From the NCBI GenBank assembly GCA_003999685.1, contig CP021228.1, positions 496,001 through 560,000 of the forward strand: 64,000 bases of DNA, read 5' to 3'. Each line of letters starts with the position of its first letter. Within the stretch, counting starts at the first letter, position 1. Shown here piece after piece: positions 29,079-41,596 of the stretch. Source of the stretch: Taiwanofungus camphoratus (lineage: Eukaryota; Basidiomycota; Agaricomycetes; Polyporales; Taiwanofungaceae). The notes beneath the pieces are model-generated. The model did no database searches. It saw only the letters and a program-made list of their open reading frames with translations, and was not told the origin of the DNA. The translations under genes were made by a program, and so were the position numbers.

Positions 29079-29958
29079 ATGGCCTCGCCTGCACTGACAG
29101 CACACCTGCGCGCCGTCTCGCTCTTCCTCTCCTTCGCCTTTGGCGTCGTGGGCATGTCGCTGGGCATCAACGCGCTCGCCAAGTCGCACCACCAGAAGCA
29201 CGAGATCCGCAACGCCGCGCCGCAGGGCGCGGTGGTGTCGATCAACACGCACGACGTGCTCGCGTCGGGCGTCGTCGTCACCGTCGTCTGCGGGCTCATC
29301 GCGCTCACGTCCTTCCTCTCCGCCTCGCACGGCTTCATCACCCGGCGCAGCAAGAGCGTCATCTCGCGCAGGACCGCGCCGATGGTCGCGGGCGCGGTGC
29401 TCGGCTTCCTGACGATATGGCTGTTCGCGACGCTCGTGCCGTTCACGGACTTTGTCGCGCGCAGGCACTCAAAGGTCAGCGCGACGCTCGGCGGCGTGCC
29501 CATCCCCGCGAACGTGATCCAGTCCGTTCAGCAGGCGCTCGGTGTCACGCCCGTGTACCACAAGATTCATTACCGTGAGCATCTCATATTGAAATTTTAT
29601 GCGTCGCGACTCGCCCTCTGTCTGCCCCGCTCTGCGCCGCGTCTCGCTTCCGCCTCTGTCACCGCGCTCGCGCTTCCCCCCTTCCGCCGCTCCTGGCCCT
29701 GGGCATTTGCCCGCGCTGTCCAAGCACACGCTAACCTAGCCCTTCATCCACACAGTGCGCAATGCGACGATCCTCCCGTGGTTCGCGTTCCTCTTTGGCG
29801 GGACGTCCTCCGCGCTCTCTATCGCCGCGGCACGCTCGTTTGTCCCAGGTGCCGCAACCGAATACCCTGTAGTGGACGAGAAGGCGGCGGGAGATGCAGC
29901 GGCCGGGACGACGGCTGCAGCGGCGCCGGCGGACACGAAGAATGCCGATGGGTCATAA
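29079..29958 (+). CDS. Four-helix membrane protein of unknown function
   Basis: Two exons (29079-29574 and 29756-29958) give 232 residues; the single intron is unusually long for this locus (181 nt). Four hydrophobic helices are visible: SLFLSFAFGVVGMSLGI, SGVVVTVVCGLIALTSFL, PMVAGAVLGFLTIWLFATLV and ATILPWFAFLFGGTSS. A soluble loop before the last helix reads VPIPANVIQSVQQALGV. The C-terminal tail is Ala-rich and disordered (AAGTTAAAAPADTKNADGS). The layout resembles other fungal four-helix membrane proteins, but no family-defining motif was recognised. The start follows an in-frame purine-rich context (GAAAAATGG). The gene is GC-rich, like the methyltransferase. Confidence 0.75.
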
Positions 29959-32393
29959 ATCCCGAATTGGTATTGTCGATGATGGGAATTGGGGGAAGGC
30001 AAGGAGAGAGGTGGAGAAGGGGAAGGGAGAGGAAGAGAAGCTCGATTCTTATTCCTAATGTTACGCACACGCATGTGGCTACGACTGATTTACGAGTTTG
30101 CGCGCTCCGGCGTTGGTTCGAACGATTTGTCTATTGTACAGTACCCCCTTCGCTTTGTCGAATTTACACCAATGGCGGTATTTGGATCCTTCACGACGTC
30201 GTTCGAAGTGCGCAGTACGGGCATGGTAGGGTGTGAGATAAAAAGGCAGATGCATGTGGCGGTGCAAGAGATGGGGACTCGGTGTCTTTACTGTGTTCAT
30301 GCCTGAGCCGAGCACTGAGCATTTGGTGCGGTGAACGAGTCGACGCCGATGCATGTACATACACAGCAGGCCTAAGTATACGCAGAGGACCTGCGCCAGC
30401 GGGGCAGCGAGGACAGAATATATCTTGAGTGACCACCAGCTGCAGTGCCGCATCCTGCGACGAGCACTCAGCCCGCGCGCGGGCTGTCGCCGCCAGGCCA
30501 GTGGGAGGATGCACGGCCTACCGAGCGACCGCGGTGTAGCTACTAGCATTGCGCACGTCAAACGGTGCGACCTGATCTGCCGCACCTGGTAGCTATATGC
30601 TCCAGCACGGTCGGCCATGTCCAGCCGTTGACTTGAATCAGCGTGGAAGGGAGCCTGCCAGTGGGTGGAGTGCACCTAGCTAGGGAGGCACAGCGTCGCA
30701 AGCTAACCCGCCACAGGATCAGGGAAGGATGGCAGACACACGGTCACGCCGCGGCGTGCTCAGGCCGGTCTTCGCAGGAGCCGCCGCCTTACTGCCCACT
30801 ACGCAAGTCCGACGGGCGGTCCGTGGGATCAGCGGAGCCAGGCCTGCAGCTCAGAACGAGAAACGGAAGGAAGTGTAGAGGTGGGTTCCGTAAAGCAATC
30901 GAGGTGCCTCCCAAAGTTTGGCATGGCAGGGTGCAGCTGAGAAGCGTGCTAGCACACCGCATGCACGTGGTCGTATAGTCCCGTCCTTCGCAAATGGATC
31001 CGGGGCGTACGAAATACTAGTAAGTAGGATGCGTAACATTTCTGTTTCTTACAGGGATGATCGATAAGAAGTGCACCAGTGAAGATTCATGGGTTAGAAC
31101 GCGTAGATCGGAATCGCATGCCGGGGGGGGAAGATGTCGACGGAGAAGTTGGGACGAAAGAGGATTTTAGTACTTGACCAAATGCGCCGCTGCTCTTCAG
31201 GCTCGTGTATGGCAACGCCCTGGGCATGCCACGATGTCAATCGCTTGGGATCCTCTGTAGAAATTAAAATAAAGCGTAGTCAATTGTGCAACTGTCTGGT
31301 GACTGGCTGCTCCATATTCAGCCACCGAGAGGTAAGATATTTGACTGGTTGGTCAACTTATGCAATTTTGATAGCAGAGAAGTGTCAAGGCCGACTTTCA
31401 TTTTTACAGAGGATGCCAGGAGATATATCGTCTCATACATCCGTGGTGTCCCCTGAATGCCGGTACTTGCTGGATCTAAGCTCGAGCTATATAGCACATA
31501 TGCTTCAAGTACAAAACGTAGCCCATTCACGATAGAACAGGTCGAGTTATATTGCCAAGTAGTCTGTCCATAATCCATCAGGATCAACGGCTCGTTCTGA
31601 GAATATTCAGGAAGCGAAACGAAAACAGCAGGCCATTACTGAAGACGAGTCCCGACTCGTTCATGGACGACAACTCGAACAGTCAGAGCTGATGGCCGTT
31701 TGTACGGGACGCTCACACCCAACAATGTCAAATTCCTGACGAGCAAGTAGTCTCCTTACTGTTCGCAGGGCGGGTTCAGGAATACCGATGTCAAGGTCCA
31801 ATTTGCATAATAGCTGGACATACATACCGGAGGGTTGCATGATGGTGCGAAACGTTGAGCATTATGCGGAGATGCCATGACGTCCGAGGGGACTTCAGTC
31901 TCTGGTAATCAAACTCTGGATATCCGAGCTTGTTGGAATATTAGGATTCAGACCAGGCTTGGACACAAGGCAACGTGTTTTCAAAGCAAAGATCGCAGAC
32001 CCCTAGAGCATTGATCGATGGCGGAGGAGGCGCTGATCCATATCGGACTGTGTGCGAACCATACGCTCTCGCATCTCGACTTTGACCAGAGTCCTAGATA
32101 TACAAAATACCTAAAGGAAGGAGATTATACGAACACCCTGATCCTGATGACATGATCAGAATTGGATACGACACAGCCAATAAATCAGAAGTGAAACACT
32201 GAGCGACGAGAACTGAAACGATTAGACCCCTTCCGAAGCTGGTGGTCCTTCTCAAGCACTAACCAGCTTCGGTCTGTGGCCCCACAACGGCGCTCATTTG
32301 AAACTCGACCACGTGATCACGACGCGGTTCGCGTTCCAGCCGCGAGGGCCAACTCGGAATCGAACCTCCACATTGACGACCACGATAGACGAT
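29959..32393. other. Long intergenic region (2.4 kb) with a diverged dispersed repeat
   Basis: No coding exon was supported, although several random frames of about 100 codons exist on both strands. The only structured element noticed is the dispersed repeat at about 31252-31412, listed separately. Confidence 0.4.
31252..31412. repeat. Dispersed repeat, copy 1
   Basis: This segment shares ordered blocks with 60546-60720: aaagcgtagtcaa near the left, gactg(g/a)ctgct in the middle, and gtcaa(c/g)ttatg...attttg followed by aggccgactttcatttt then acagag on the right. The blocks occur in the same order and orientation. It is probably an old non-coding transposon family. Confidence 0.65.
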
Positions 32394-35300
32394 ATGTCGA
32401 CGACGATCACCTCACTTTTAAATTCTCTACACACACATCTTCAATCTCAGACTCAAATTCTTCCCACCCTGCATGCCCAGCTTGGACTGCCACCAACAGC
32501 TCTCACAGACGAACTGTCAACCCTCCAGCAGCAGTTGACAGAATGCATCGAGAGACAGATTGATTTGCGACGGAAGCAGGTGTCTGAGTGGATGGGGAAG
32601 TGCTCCGAGGTTGAGGAAGAATGCATACGATATGGCAAGGCTCTAGGTGGTCACGTTAAAGCTTCAGGAAACAGCGTTGGCGAGATCAGGAAGGAACAGA
32701 TACTTCCGAAACGATTTGAGATCATTTCCGAATATCAGGAGAAGCTTAGACAGGTGAGTATGGCTTGAATGGGCTACGGTACTTGAGCTAGCTCTTGGGG
32801 TTTGCCCGGTCTTTTTGAGCCCATGATACGAACCGTTATACCCAGCAATTTGGGTGACCGCGGCAGTGACAAATCCATCTTGTGCATGAAGGGTGTGTTG
32901 TAGCTGCCTCGAGGATGCCTCTGTCACTGGGTTGGCTTTTTTCCCAGCGGAAATGACCCCTGATAGCAACGCTTCCCGATATGCGCGAGCCATCACCATT
33001 CACAACTGTGGTCTTTCGCGCGTTTGGGCTTTCACGGGCTCAGACCCGGGAAACCAATAGCTTGCAACGCTATAGGTCGGAAAGTGCAGGACTTGAAAAG
33101 GCTGTACTTTGGTATAATGCCTGGCTTGACCTTGAACCAACTTCGGACCCGGTCTCATAAGCTTGGGTCTAGGTTTATTCGTCAAAAACCCATGAACATT
33201 CATGAATTTGGGCGGTTATCACCGACTAAGTGGCAACGAACTTGCATTACAAGTCAATTAACTTTGGTTTCTTCTTTGATTGCTGTTCAACTTTTTATGT
33301 CGGTGCTAGAGTGTTTCTGACAGATGTTGTCTGCACACAGCTTTATCATACCAAACTCGAGCAGTTGTTGACATTGACAGGCCGGCTGAACGCACTGTCC
33401 AATACTTTGGGACCAGAATTTTATTCCCGAGACATCGTGGAGTCTAGTCCGGCGATTGGCCAGAACGAAGATGATCCAAATTCACATCGCGACGTTACTC
33501 CTGAACGATTCTCGAAGTTGGAGAAGGAGCTCGTACGTGGTAAAGGCGAAGTGGTAAGTATGATAAAATAGCCTTTGCGACGTTAGCACTGAAGACGCCA
33601 CAGGCGAAGCGATTGACCCAGCTGTCTGCAACGATGGTTCAGATTGACTGGCTCTACACAGAACTCGGGATCGCACCACCTTCACTGGAGGACTTGCCCT
33701 CCGCCTCATCCTCAACATCAGGCCTTTCTCTGCATCCCAGGTCAACATCTTCGTGTAGCAACAGAACGACAATGTCAAACGTCTCAGATCCATTTCTCTC
33801 CACGTCTACCACTATTTCCATGTCGACGCCCACGCCTGCCGCGCGTTCCAAACACCCAACGCCTCTCCTCTTCCTAAGTGTTCTTGACGAGCCACGGGAA
33901 CCTCCCGATACTGAGTATCAGCGCGTCTTCGCACGATTCGTTGCTCGTATGGAGGAAGCATCTGATGAAGATCTGCAAGACTCAAACACAGCACATGTAG
34001 GCCTTGAGGGTGTCGAGCCTACGCCAGGCCTCATGGCCTGGACAGATTCGACCCGCGCCGGATTGGAAGACATCAAACGACGCAGGGAGGCGCATATACA
34101 AGCAATGTATGACCAACTCGAGGCACTGTGGCGGCGGTTGGGTGTCCCGGATGCTGACATGGACGCATTTGTGGACGCACAGAGGGGCAGCACAGAGGGT
34201 ACCGTTAAAGCATACGAGGAGGAGCTTGAGAGGATGTTGGAGCTCAAGAGGGAGCGAATGGGCGCATTTGTGGAGAATGCTCGAGCGGAAATTGTCAAAT
34301 TGTGGGACGAGCTGATGATTGGCGAAGAGGAGAGGGCGGACTTTGCGCCATTTGTAGACGGTAAGTGCCCTCAATCATAAGACTATTTGGACACTAATGT
34401 TGGCCATGACAGACGAACATACCGAGGAACTATTGACAATCCATGAGGAAGAGATCAAACGCCTCAAAGAGGAGCGGCGGCTGAAGGCTCCGCTCCTCGC
34501 AAATGTTAGAAAGTACTTCGAGATATGTGAAGACGAGAAGGAGCTAGCTGCAGCAGCTAGTGATCAAAGTCGCCTTCTTGGTAGAGGACCTCGAGACCCT
34601 GGTCGCCTGTTACGCGAGGAGAAGATGCGGAAGCGTGTTACGAAAGAGAAGCCCCGAGTACGCCTCCGTTCCGGCTGTTTCCTTTGCAAATTAAATCTGA
34701 TATATTTCTTCTGCCTGTAGCTCGAACAGGATCTCCTGGCCTCAATTCCTGCATGGGAGGCTGAAACAGGGAGTGTCTTCTTTGTTCATGGTGAGAGTAT
34801 GTTGCAGATCCTCATGGAAACTGTCAGTGCAGCAGACCAGGAGAACTGTAACAAACGTGGTAAAACGCAGGGCGGACGAGCAGGCTCTGTACCACCTCGA
34901 GCAAAGACACCGTCTAACCCTCCACACCATTATGTACCAATGCCAGGCTCTAACCATGGTGGTATGAAAAGCTCTGGCACGGTGACGCCAGCAGTGCGCC
35001 CAGGTTCAAGCATGGCCATGTCATCCCAATCCATGCCAAATAAGCGCCCTCGGCTTGGGGATTCAACATCTGCATATAACAATGTTCCGGTCCCGAATTT
35101 GCCCACGTCCTTGGGAAACAGCAAGGGTCCGGGAGGTCATCGAGCCGCTTCGCCTACGAAAATTCCGGGAAAGACCCCAACTATTACCTCCTCCCTGCCT
35201 CGTCCAGTATCGATCGCGATGCCCGTGCCAAGACCAGGAACCCTGCACCATACGCTTGGTCATGGCAGAGTGCCGTCCTCACAACAACAACAACAACAAC

Positions 35301-35566
35301 ATATGCACAATTACCACCCATACCAAGCACCGCGAGCAGCTTCACATGCCTCATCAAGCTCGACGCATAGAGCATATGGTGCTAGTGCTCTGAACTCTAG
35401 TGTCGCTGCAAGGAAAGCGTCGAGAGCACGGCGAGAAAGCTTTAGACCGAGGCCCAGCGTCGACGACAATTGGGCTGTTGGGCTGGGTGTATCTGATGGA
35501 GGCGGACCACGGAGGTGGGCCGGCTTCTCAGGGACTGTCGTAAAGGAAGAGGATGAGGGGTATTAG
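32394..35566 (+). CDS. ASE1: Microtubule-bundling protein Ase1/PRC1/MAP65
   Basis: Five exons (32394-32753, 33341-33553, 33604-34360, 34413-34657, 34721-35566) give 806 residues. The order of parts fits the family. A helical N-terminal dimerisation rod contains LHAQLGLPPTALTDEL. The spectrin-like microtubule-binding region follows, with the hallmark LWDELMIGEEERADFAPF and EEIKRLKEERRLKAPLLANV around residues 550-640. A disordered, basic, Ser/Pro-rich tail comes last, with NKRPRLGDST, a short poly-Gln and an acidic end. Ase1 crosslinks antiparallel microtubules in the anaphase spindle midzone. The first intron is about 587 nt, roughly ten times the usual length here, and appears to carry an insertion. 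Other introns are 50-63 nt, GT-AG. An in-frame upstream extension lacks an ATG before 32394. Confidence 0.92.
32799..33055. repeat. Inverted-repeat insertion in ASE1 intron 1 (weak)
   Basis: The stretch begins ggtttgcccggtct...gagccca and ends cgggctcagacccgggaaacc, which are imperfect inverted copies of each other. Together with the abnormal intron length this suggests a small MITE-like insertion. The arms are short and diverged, so confidence is low. Confidence 0.4.
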
Positions 35567-36928
35567 AGGTGTTCATTTTTTCTCTCGTTTGTTTCTTTAC
35601 CCCATTGCTGGTCTGTCAACAGAGACTGGATCCTGTGCTTGAGTATCTATGCTTACTATTATTGGTTACCTTATGCACGCTGTTACGGTCTCAATGTATA
35701 CGAGCGAGTGGGATTGGATGTCTATTGTGTAATGACACCAACACGACATTGTCGTCGTGTAGCGATTCAGCTGTATGAGGTAGCCCTTGGATTATGCAAA
35801 CAGGAAACCGGAAGGCTCCCTCAGCCGCGTTAGCAAGGACCGTGCCACCATCGTACCGTCCTTATCATCTGTTAAAACAATTCCAGGGTTTTCACGTTCA
35901 AGGAACAGCAGTGGTTTATGCTCTTCAAATAGTGATTCGGCTATAGCAGTGAGACGTTGGTCAAATAACCTCGCTTACTGGCCGAACACTTCAATCACCT
36001 ATCCTATTATATGTATGCAGAGGTTTTCGAACTTTTAGCGGACCTTCGTAGCTTATATAAAATCGATCCGTCCAGTTCATTGCCGTGAGAGCGTTCTAGT
36101 CCAGCTGAACACCACACCTTTCCAAAATCTCTGTGAATTTGTTGCATTGGCGACCGCGGCATTACATGAGGGCCCTTCTTTAGGGCTCGTGATGCATTCT
36201 CCATCCTACTATGTCACTCAAGCAAGTCTGAATTTTATAAATGAAGACATTGTCAACAATTGCACATAGACTTACATTTCTCCACATGAATAAGGATTGC
36301 TCTGTACTGAGCATAGAGAAAGTCTTCAATGACGTCATGTCCATCAATCAGTCAGGTCCACATTACCAGACCAAAGTCCTTTTGACATTCAATACAAAGG
36401 AAGACGGTTGACTTCGCCTGGTCCGTCAAATGACTGGCTACAAGTCTGATAGTTATCTATGGCGCTTTCTTCGACTGCCACAGAAGACCGACCAGAGCAG
36501 TTGTTAGCCGACAAGGCCACTCAGAGAGGTTCCTTGCTAATGAGAATCAAGTGACCACGCATTCATAGTTTTTTCTGTTCGAAAATGTATCCTCGATTTT
36601 CCCAATCGCCATTTGAGTTCGTCGAGTTCCTTGCAAGATGAGCTCAAGGAGGTCCCACAACAATGACACTGTCCCAGACTGATAAGAAGAAGAATAGGCT
36701 GAGTAACGACCGACTAATCGGACGCTCTCCGAGGTCGTCATGATGTGCATTGCCCGTCCAAGATGCGCGGGTTCCCGAAAAGGCAATCTGCCGCTATATA
36801 ACACCGAATCCGCCATGAAGCCGCATTTACCGTCGACGTTCACTTTTCTGCCCCTCCCTTCACCTAACAAGCATTAGACATCCTATCGTACACTCTTGGA
36901 CTTTCGCTAGTAATTTGCAATAATCATA
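35567..36928. other. Intergenic stretch
   Basis: Between ASE1 and GNA1, both on the plus strand. No coding exon was supported. The last part before 36929 should contain the GNA1 promoter. Confidence 0.4.
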
Positions 36929-37630
36929 ATGACATTCACCTCGGATTCAGAGCTGGACCTACTGTTCCCATCCGACCAAATTCCCATGGAAGTTAAGAAA
37001 CAACTGCATCCAGACCTTCATGTATGTGTCTTAGGGAGGGCCTTCAGGTTGTGTGCTTATATACGAACAGATCCGCCCACTTGCATCCACTGACTACAAG
37101 CGGGGACATTTAACCGTTCTGTCCGTTTTGACTGTTGTGACCGATCCAGGTGAAGATGCATGGGTTGCGCAGTTCAAGGCTCTTCGTGCCGCCGCCCGTA
37201 CATATTATTCAATTGTCATCATCGATAAAGCATCAGATCGCATTGTTGCTGTTGGGACCGTCTTTATTGAGCGCAAGTTTCTCAGAGGGCTGGGTAGCGT
37301 GGGGCATATTGAGGATATCGCCGTGGACAAGACGCAGCAGGGCAAGAAGTTGGGTCTAAGGATAATCCATGCACTCACTGGTATCAGTGAGAATAGTGGG
37401 TGTTACAAGACTATCCTGAACTGCAGCGATAACAATATACGTATGTGCCTCCGTTGCCTCCGTTGACCTTCGCCTTGACGCGTGATTATGATTAGCCTTC
37501 TATCACAAATGCGGGTACGAGAAGAAAGAGAATGAGATGGTAAGCAATGCGTAATATGGGTTTATATGACTCCTAATCGCAACTACAGGCAAAATACGCT
37601 CCGGATCGCTCACGTTCGCCGAGGTTGTAA
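36929..37630 (+). CDS. GNA1: Glucosamine 6-phosphate N-acetyltransferase
   Basis: Four exons (36929-37021, 37071-37440, 37496-37539, 37589-37630) give 182 residues. The GNAT fold is clear: IRPLASTDYKRGHLTVLSVL at the start, IVAVGTVFIERKF strand, then the acetyl-CoA loop in HIEDIAVDKTQQGKKLGLRI, YKTILNCSDNNI and PFYHKCGYEKKENEMAKY at the end. These match Gna1, which acetylates glucosamine 6-phosphate with acetyl-CoA in the cytosol. That step leads to UDP-GlcNAc for chitin, N-glycans and GPI anchors. Introns are 49-56 nt, GT-AG. The 44-nt third exon carries the conserved FYHKCGYEKK piece. Confidence 0.95.
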
Positions 37631-38786
37631 AGTCATCTAGTGTCATTGCGGACAGAGGTGACCGTCCGATCCGCGGACAGTAGTTATATATTGTACAGAT
37701 TCCCTGCTAAGTAATGGACGCTGATACACATGTACATACTAATAATGGGTTTGGAGCTGTTCATGAGCATATCAACTTTACAAATTGATTAGCTGAGGGC
37801 ACTAGATGCAATGCTAGAAAAGACGTGTCGATGAGCACGGGATTTGTATAAATGGGCACGTGAACGATACTGGTAGCTCAGCCTTACACGCAAGCTTACA
37901 CATTCGTTTCCTCGTTTCCTCTGACTCCCGAGTATTGAAGCTCCCCCATAAAGCGGCATTGAACATCTGGTTTCAGGGCTGCTCTTTTGGTGACAGAGAT
38001 ATTATTCATCCATGGCTTCGTATGGAATCTTTTTCCGTGCGACGGATTTGTTCGCAGGACCTGGCGCCGATTGATCACTGTTCTCACTGCTCTACGGTCA
38101 TAATTGAGTTCAAGGCTGATGCAGAATATGATGAAATTTTATCAGTACTGTCGTCGCAGTGATCAAAAAGACCTGAGACACAAACACTCATCAATGACTT
38201 GATGTTGGCACTTTTCGAAACTCTGCACACACAGGTGAGTTTGCTTCAAACCAAGAGTATGATAAGTTTCTCGTGTCAGAGGTCCAGTGATGGTCATCTG
38301 AGCTAAATCAGTCTCAAAGGTGAGGCTGCTATTGTGAACCTCCTTGGTCGTCATTCACAAACGCCCGGATTACACGTTGTTACCTCATCAATAAATACAC
38401 GGCCATCAATGACCCCATCATCGCTGTTGCACTCGGATTCAGCGTACCGATGGACAGTTTGACTGGTATCGTGAAGGCTATATATTCACAATCTGAATAA
38501 CTGATCAGAGAATTGCAACATCAATAGTACTCAGGATAAGGGGGAGTATCATGTATTATACTCGTCGATGCAGTCCCATCAATCTTTTTCCAGACCGTTT
38601 CCACGACTTCGGGCTCACCGAGAACTGGCCCTGATTGTTGAGCAAGCCAGCTCGGGTATGAGCACTGCATTCCCTGTTCGACTTCCTTATTATATCGTCG
38701 AGCCTCTACATCTTCTGACATTCGCCTCCGGATCATTACCTTTCAAACACCCTGACCATTCAATTAACCGCTCATTTTTTGCTCCG
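37631..38786. other. Intergenic stretch before the DUF6533 array
   Basis: No coding exon supported. A 100-codon frame at 37860-38162 has no splice context or similarity. The final ~200 bases should contain the promoter of the first array gene. Confidence 0.4.
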
Positions 38787-40563
38787 ATGTCTTCTAATGC
38801 AAGTAACGCGGAGTTCATATCTATTCTCGAGGCCGGGTCAGTCTGCCACATTAGCTTGCACAGTGCCAATGACGTTAAGCTCTAATCTCGTTATTAGCGA
38901 GACGCAGAGCTACTGCCAGTCAGCAATTTCCGGTGAGTGGAGCCATTCTTCAATATACGGCGTGCTCGGTGACCGTCCTTGCCTGATATCTGACATAGCC
39001 CTCGTTTTGTATGAATATATCATTACTTTCGGTCAAGAGGTTCAGTTTATTTGGGGCAGCGGGGCTACAGGTGCCATTATCATATTCTATCTCAACCGAT
39101 GCGTAATGGTTGGGGTGGGGATCATGAATGCATTATCCATAATCAATTGGAATGCAAATGCGGTATGTTGTGTCGATTTCACCGATCGAAGATGTCCTCA
39201 CTCGTTATGGGTCTCAGAGGTACTGTATCATCACTTGATCACCTACTTAAAATTGAAGCTCATACAGTACTCGACATCCACCTCAGCTGTGAGGCAGTGA
39301 CGCTATTGTATCAGATCCTGAATTTGGTCTCGTTTTCTATATGTGCAGGTGAGACGCCAGACCCTCATTGCTCCTTGAATTGTACCATTCATCATGACAT
39401 CAAAGTCGTGTCGGCCCTTCGCGTCCATGCCGTCAGTGGTCGCGACTGGCGCATTGCCTTGCTTACTTTATTATTGGGGTTGGTGCCCGTATGGACTAAC
39501 TTGGTATTGTTCTCTTCTGTTGACCCGAATATCCAGTCGAACTGATGTGCGTTGATTTCTGTAGTTTTATATTATTGAATCCTCGTTTATTGTGGTCTAT
39601 TTCTCATTTATCAATGTATGCTGGGAGAAATCGGGTATTTCCTTGACATCCAACAAAAGGTTATCATATGAACTTAGCGTTGTCAACGAATACTGACTTC
39701 AGTTGTTTCTGTGACAGAGGTATCGCATGCATTCTTCGAGGCTGGCTTGTATTCTTCCCCAGATACTCACATATAATAACAGTGGTTATTGCTACCCGGG
39801 TGTGCTTGATAACATCTGATGTTATAGTATTACTGGTGACTTGGTATTACACATATGAAGCTTTTAATGGACCTGCTCAAAAGAACACTAAAACATCCCT
39901 TGCTCGGCTTTTGTTGAGAGATGGTGAGGGTCATAGTTCAAGTTCTACCTGACATGCGCAGGATCTCAAATGTTATCTCTTTATATCAGGTACATTGTAT
40001 TTCATGTATGTCGGAATTTGTCCATTGGCTCGTAAACAAGCCAACTATTATCCCGCCGCTAGACTGCTCTTAATGTTAAACGTCATGCATTTGAGTTTAT
40101 TCATCATCAATGTAAGTTCGTTTTCACTGATCTATTGACAATGATTGATATCGTCCCAACGGATCCATCAGCTCTCCGCAGACATTGTTGAGTATTTCCT
40201 GGTCCCGTCCGTTCATTTACCAGTCACGACATTCAGACATAGCTGATGCCTATCAGTGTATCAGCAGTTCTGATATCCCGATTCCTGCTCAATATACGTC
40301 AAGTTCGGTACTCTACCAAGGACGACGTCGGGTCTCGAAATCAATCTATGGTCAGAGCAACCTACCGATCATACTCCTCACAGATGTCGACCGTAGCATT
40401 TACTTCCGTTGGAGATGTGGAAGCGACGTTCGACAACGAGCTGTGTTCGAGTACGCCTGCAGGTTGTCAAGCTTCCGAAACAACTCAAGATTCGTTGTCA
40501 AGCAGATGCAGCTATCTGGAAGATGATGACGGTGATGTCATCCACAGCACAGACGAGGCATAG
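38787..40563 (+). CDS. DUF6533 seven-membrane protein, array copy 1
   Basis: Thirteen exons give 351 residues: 38787-38836, 38898-38932, 38999-39162, 39218-39219, 39287-39348, 39406-39503, 39565-39659, 39718-39719, 39783-39923, 39990-40005, 40063-40111, 40172-40206, 40257-40563. The N-terminus carries the DUF6533 signature: YCQSAIS-ALVLYEYIITFGQ, then FIWGSGATGAIIIFYLNRC. Further membrane helices follow: SALRVHAVSGRDWRIALLT, VVIATRVCLITSDVIVLLV, TLYF-ILLLMLNVMHLSLF, and the terminal VLISRFLLNIRQVRYST before a polar tail. The family is a basidiomycete group of GPCR-like seven-helix proteins of unknown role in the membrane. Two predicted exons are only 2 nt (AG at 39218 and AG at 39718); both are needed for the frame. 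The exact start rests on the exon-1 length shared with copies 4 and 5 (50 nt). Confidence 0.82.
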
Positions 40564-41596
40564 CGAGTTTATACAATGATCTTCGGACATAAAATATGTC
40601 CATCACGTCTGGAGAACTGGAAGTTGTATAGCGGTCATCGCTGAGGATTTTTTGTATGTCATAGTCCGCTCAAATGTTCATTGTATCAACAGATCTCGCC
40701 TTATTTCATACTGCATGCGTCTCTGTAAACGGTCTGGTAGCGTTTATTGTCTGTATGAACAATTAGTCTGACATTTCTCGTTTTTGAAGGCAGATGCTTA
40801 GCGGAGGATGCTACCGGCTTATTTACATAAGCATACAGGTCTTGCGGCTGACTGCCAGCTGCCATCAGTTCCTTCGAATTCCGTGCTCGGAGTCATTCAT
40901 ATAGAAGACGCATGCTACAGTTGAAGCGCTGAAGGCGTATTCAACGTGTCTAATTAGCGTGGAAAGGCATCCAGGAGACACACTTGAAGTCGCTTACGTC
41001 ACGGTCACATTCCAGCGTCTGTCAACACCGCCTCAAGTTCTGCGTGCCTAAGCTTGCACTCCGCACTTCCATTCATCACCAATTCATCACAATCAGATTC
41101 TCTGGTCGCTCAATCCTGTGTAAACCATCTGCTCGTTCACATTCACTGCGCTTGATTGTGACTGCGGACACCGTTGCATGTATTCCCGAAATCTGTCCGC
41201 TGTCAGCGGCATATCAGATGTCTGACATTGACTGTCGCTCACAGCGGCTCGAGACTTGGCTCGTTCGACAAAAGCCTGTTTCGGCTGTATCAGGGACCGG
41301 GCTATTGGTAGATTGACCTGTGCTAGATGGTGTCTTCAGCCACATCTCCGCCTGGTGCTGTGAGAATTTACCCTTGAAAGCGCTGGCAATGATCCTTCCT
41401 AGAATGCAGGTGTATGTATTGATACGTGCATAACCATCGTCCATTTCTCCGCCATGAACAGATTGATGTCGCTCAACAGTCATGCTTCTGTCGCCGTTGG
41501 CCGAGCGAGACTTATAGAGCCGAGAGAGAGAGAGAGCTGTGAACTGTCAGCTTCTACATTCCTTAACTGTCTCTTGAGGTCACAGTTCCACCACTC
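40564..41596. other. Spacer between array copies 1 and 2
   Basis: No coding exon supported. A short (ga)n run, agagagagagagag, lies near 41521-41534. Confidence 0.4.

Noticed and set aside
30079-30675. A 198-codon minus-strand frame in the 2.4-kb intergenic region
   Set aside because: Cys/Arg/His-rich translation without motifs. Opposing frames are equally open, so it looks like chance.
39163-39286. A single longer intron instead of intron, 2-nt exon, intron in DUF6533 copy 1
   Set aside because: Donor phase 0 and acceptor phase 2 do not fit, and the same conflict occurs in all five copies at both sites. Other AG or GT choices bring in stops or lose the conserved Ser-Cys and Arg-Val residues.
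40172-40257. A possible third micro-exon between the last two DUF6533 exons
   Set aside because: A donor a few bases later (after CC or TC in all five copies) gives phase 2 and restores Pro/Ser before the VSxILISRF helix, so no extra exon is needed.
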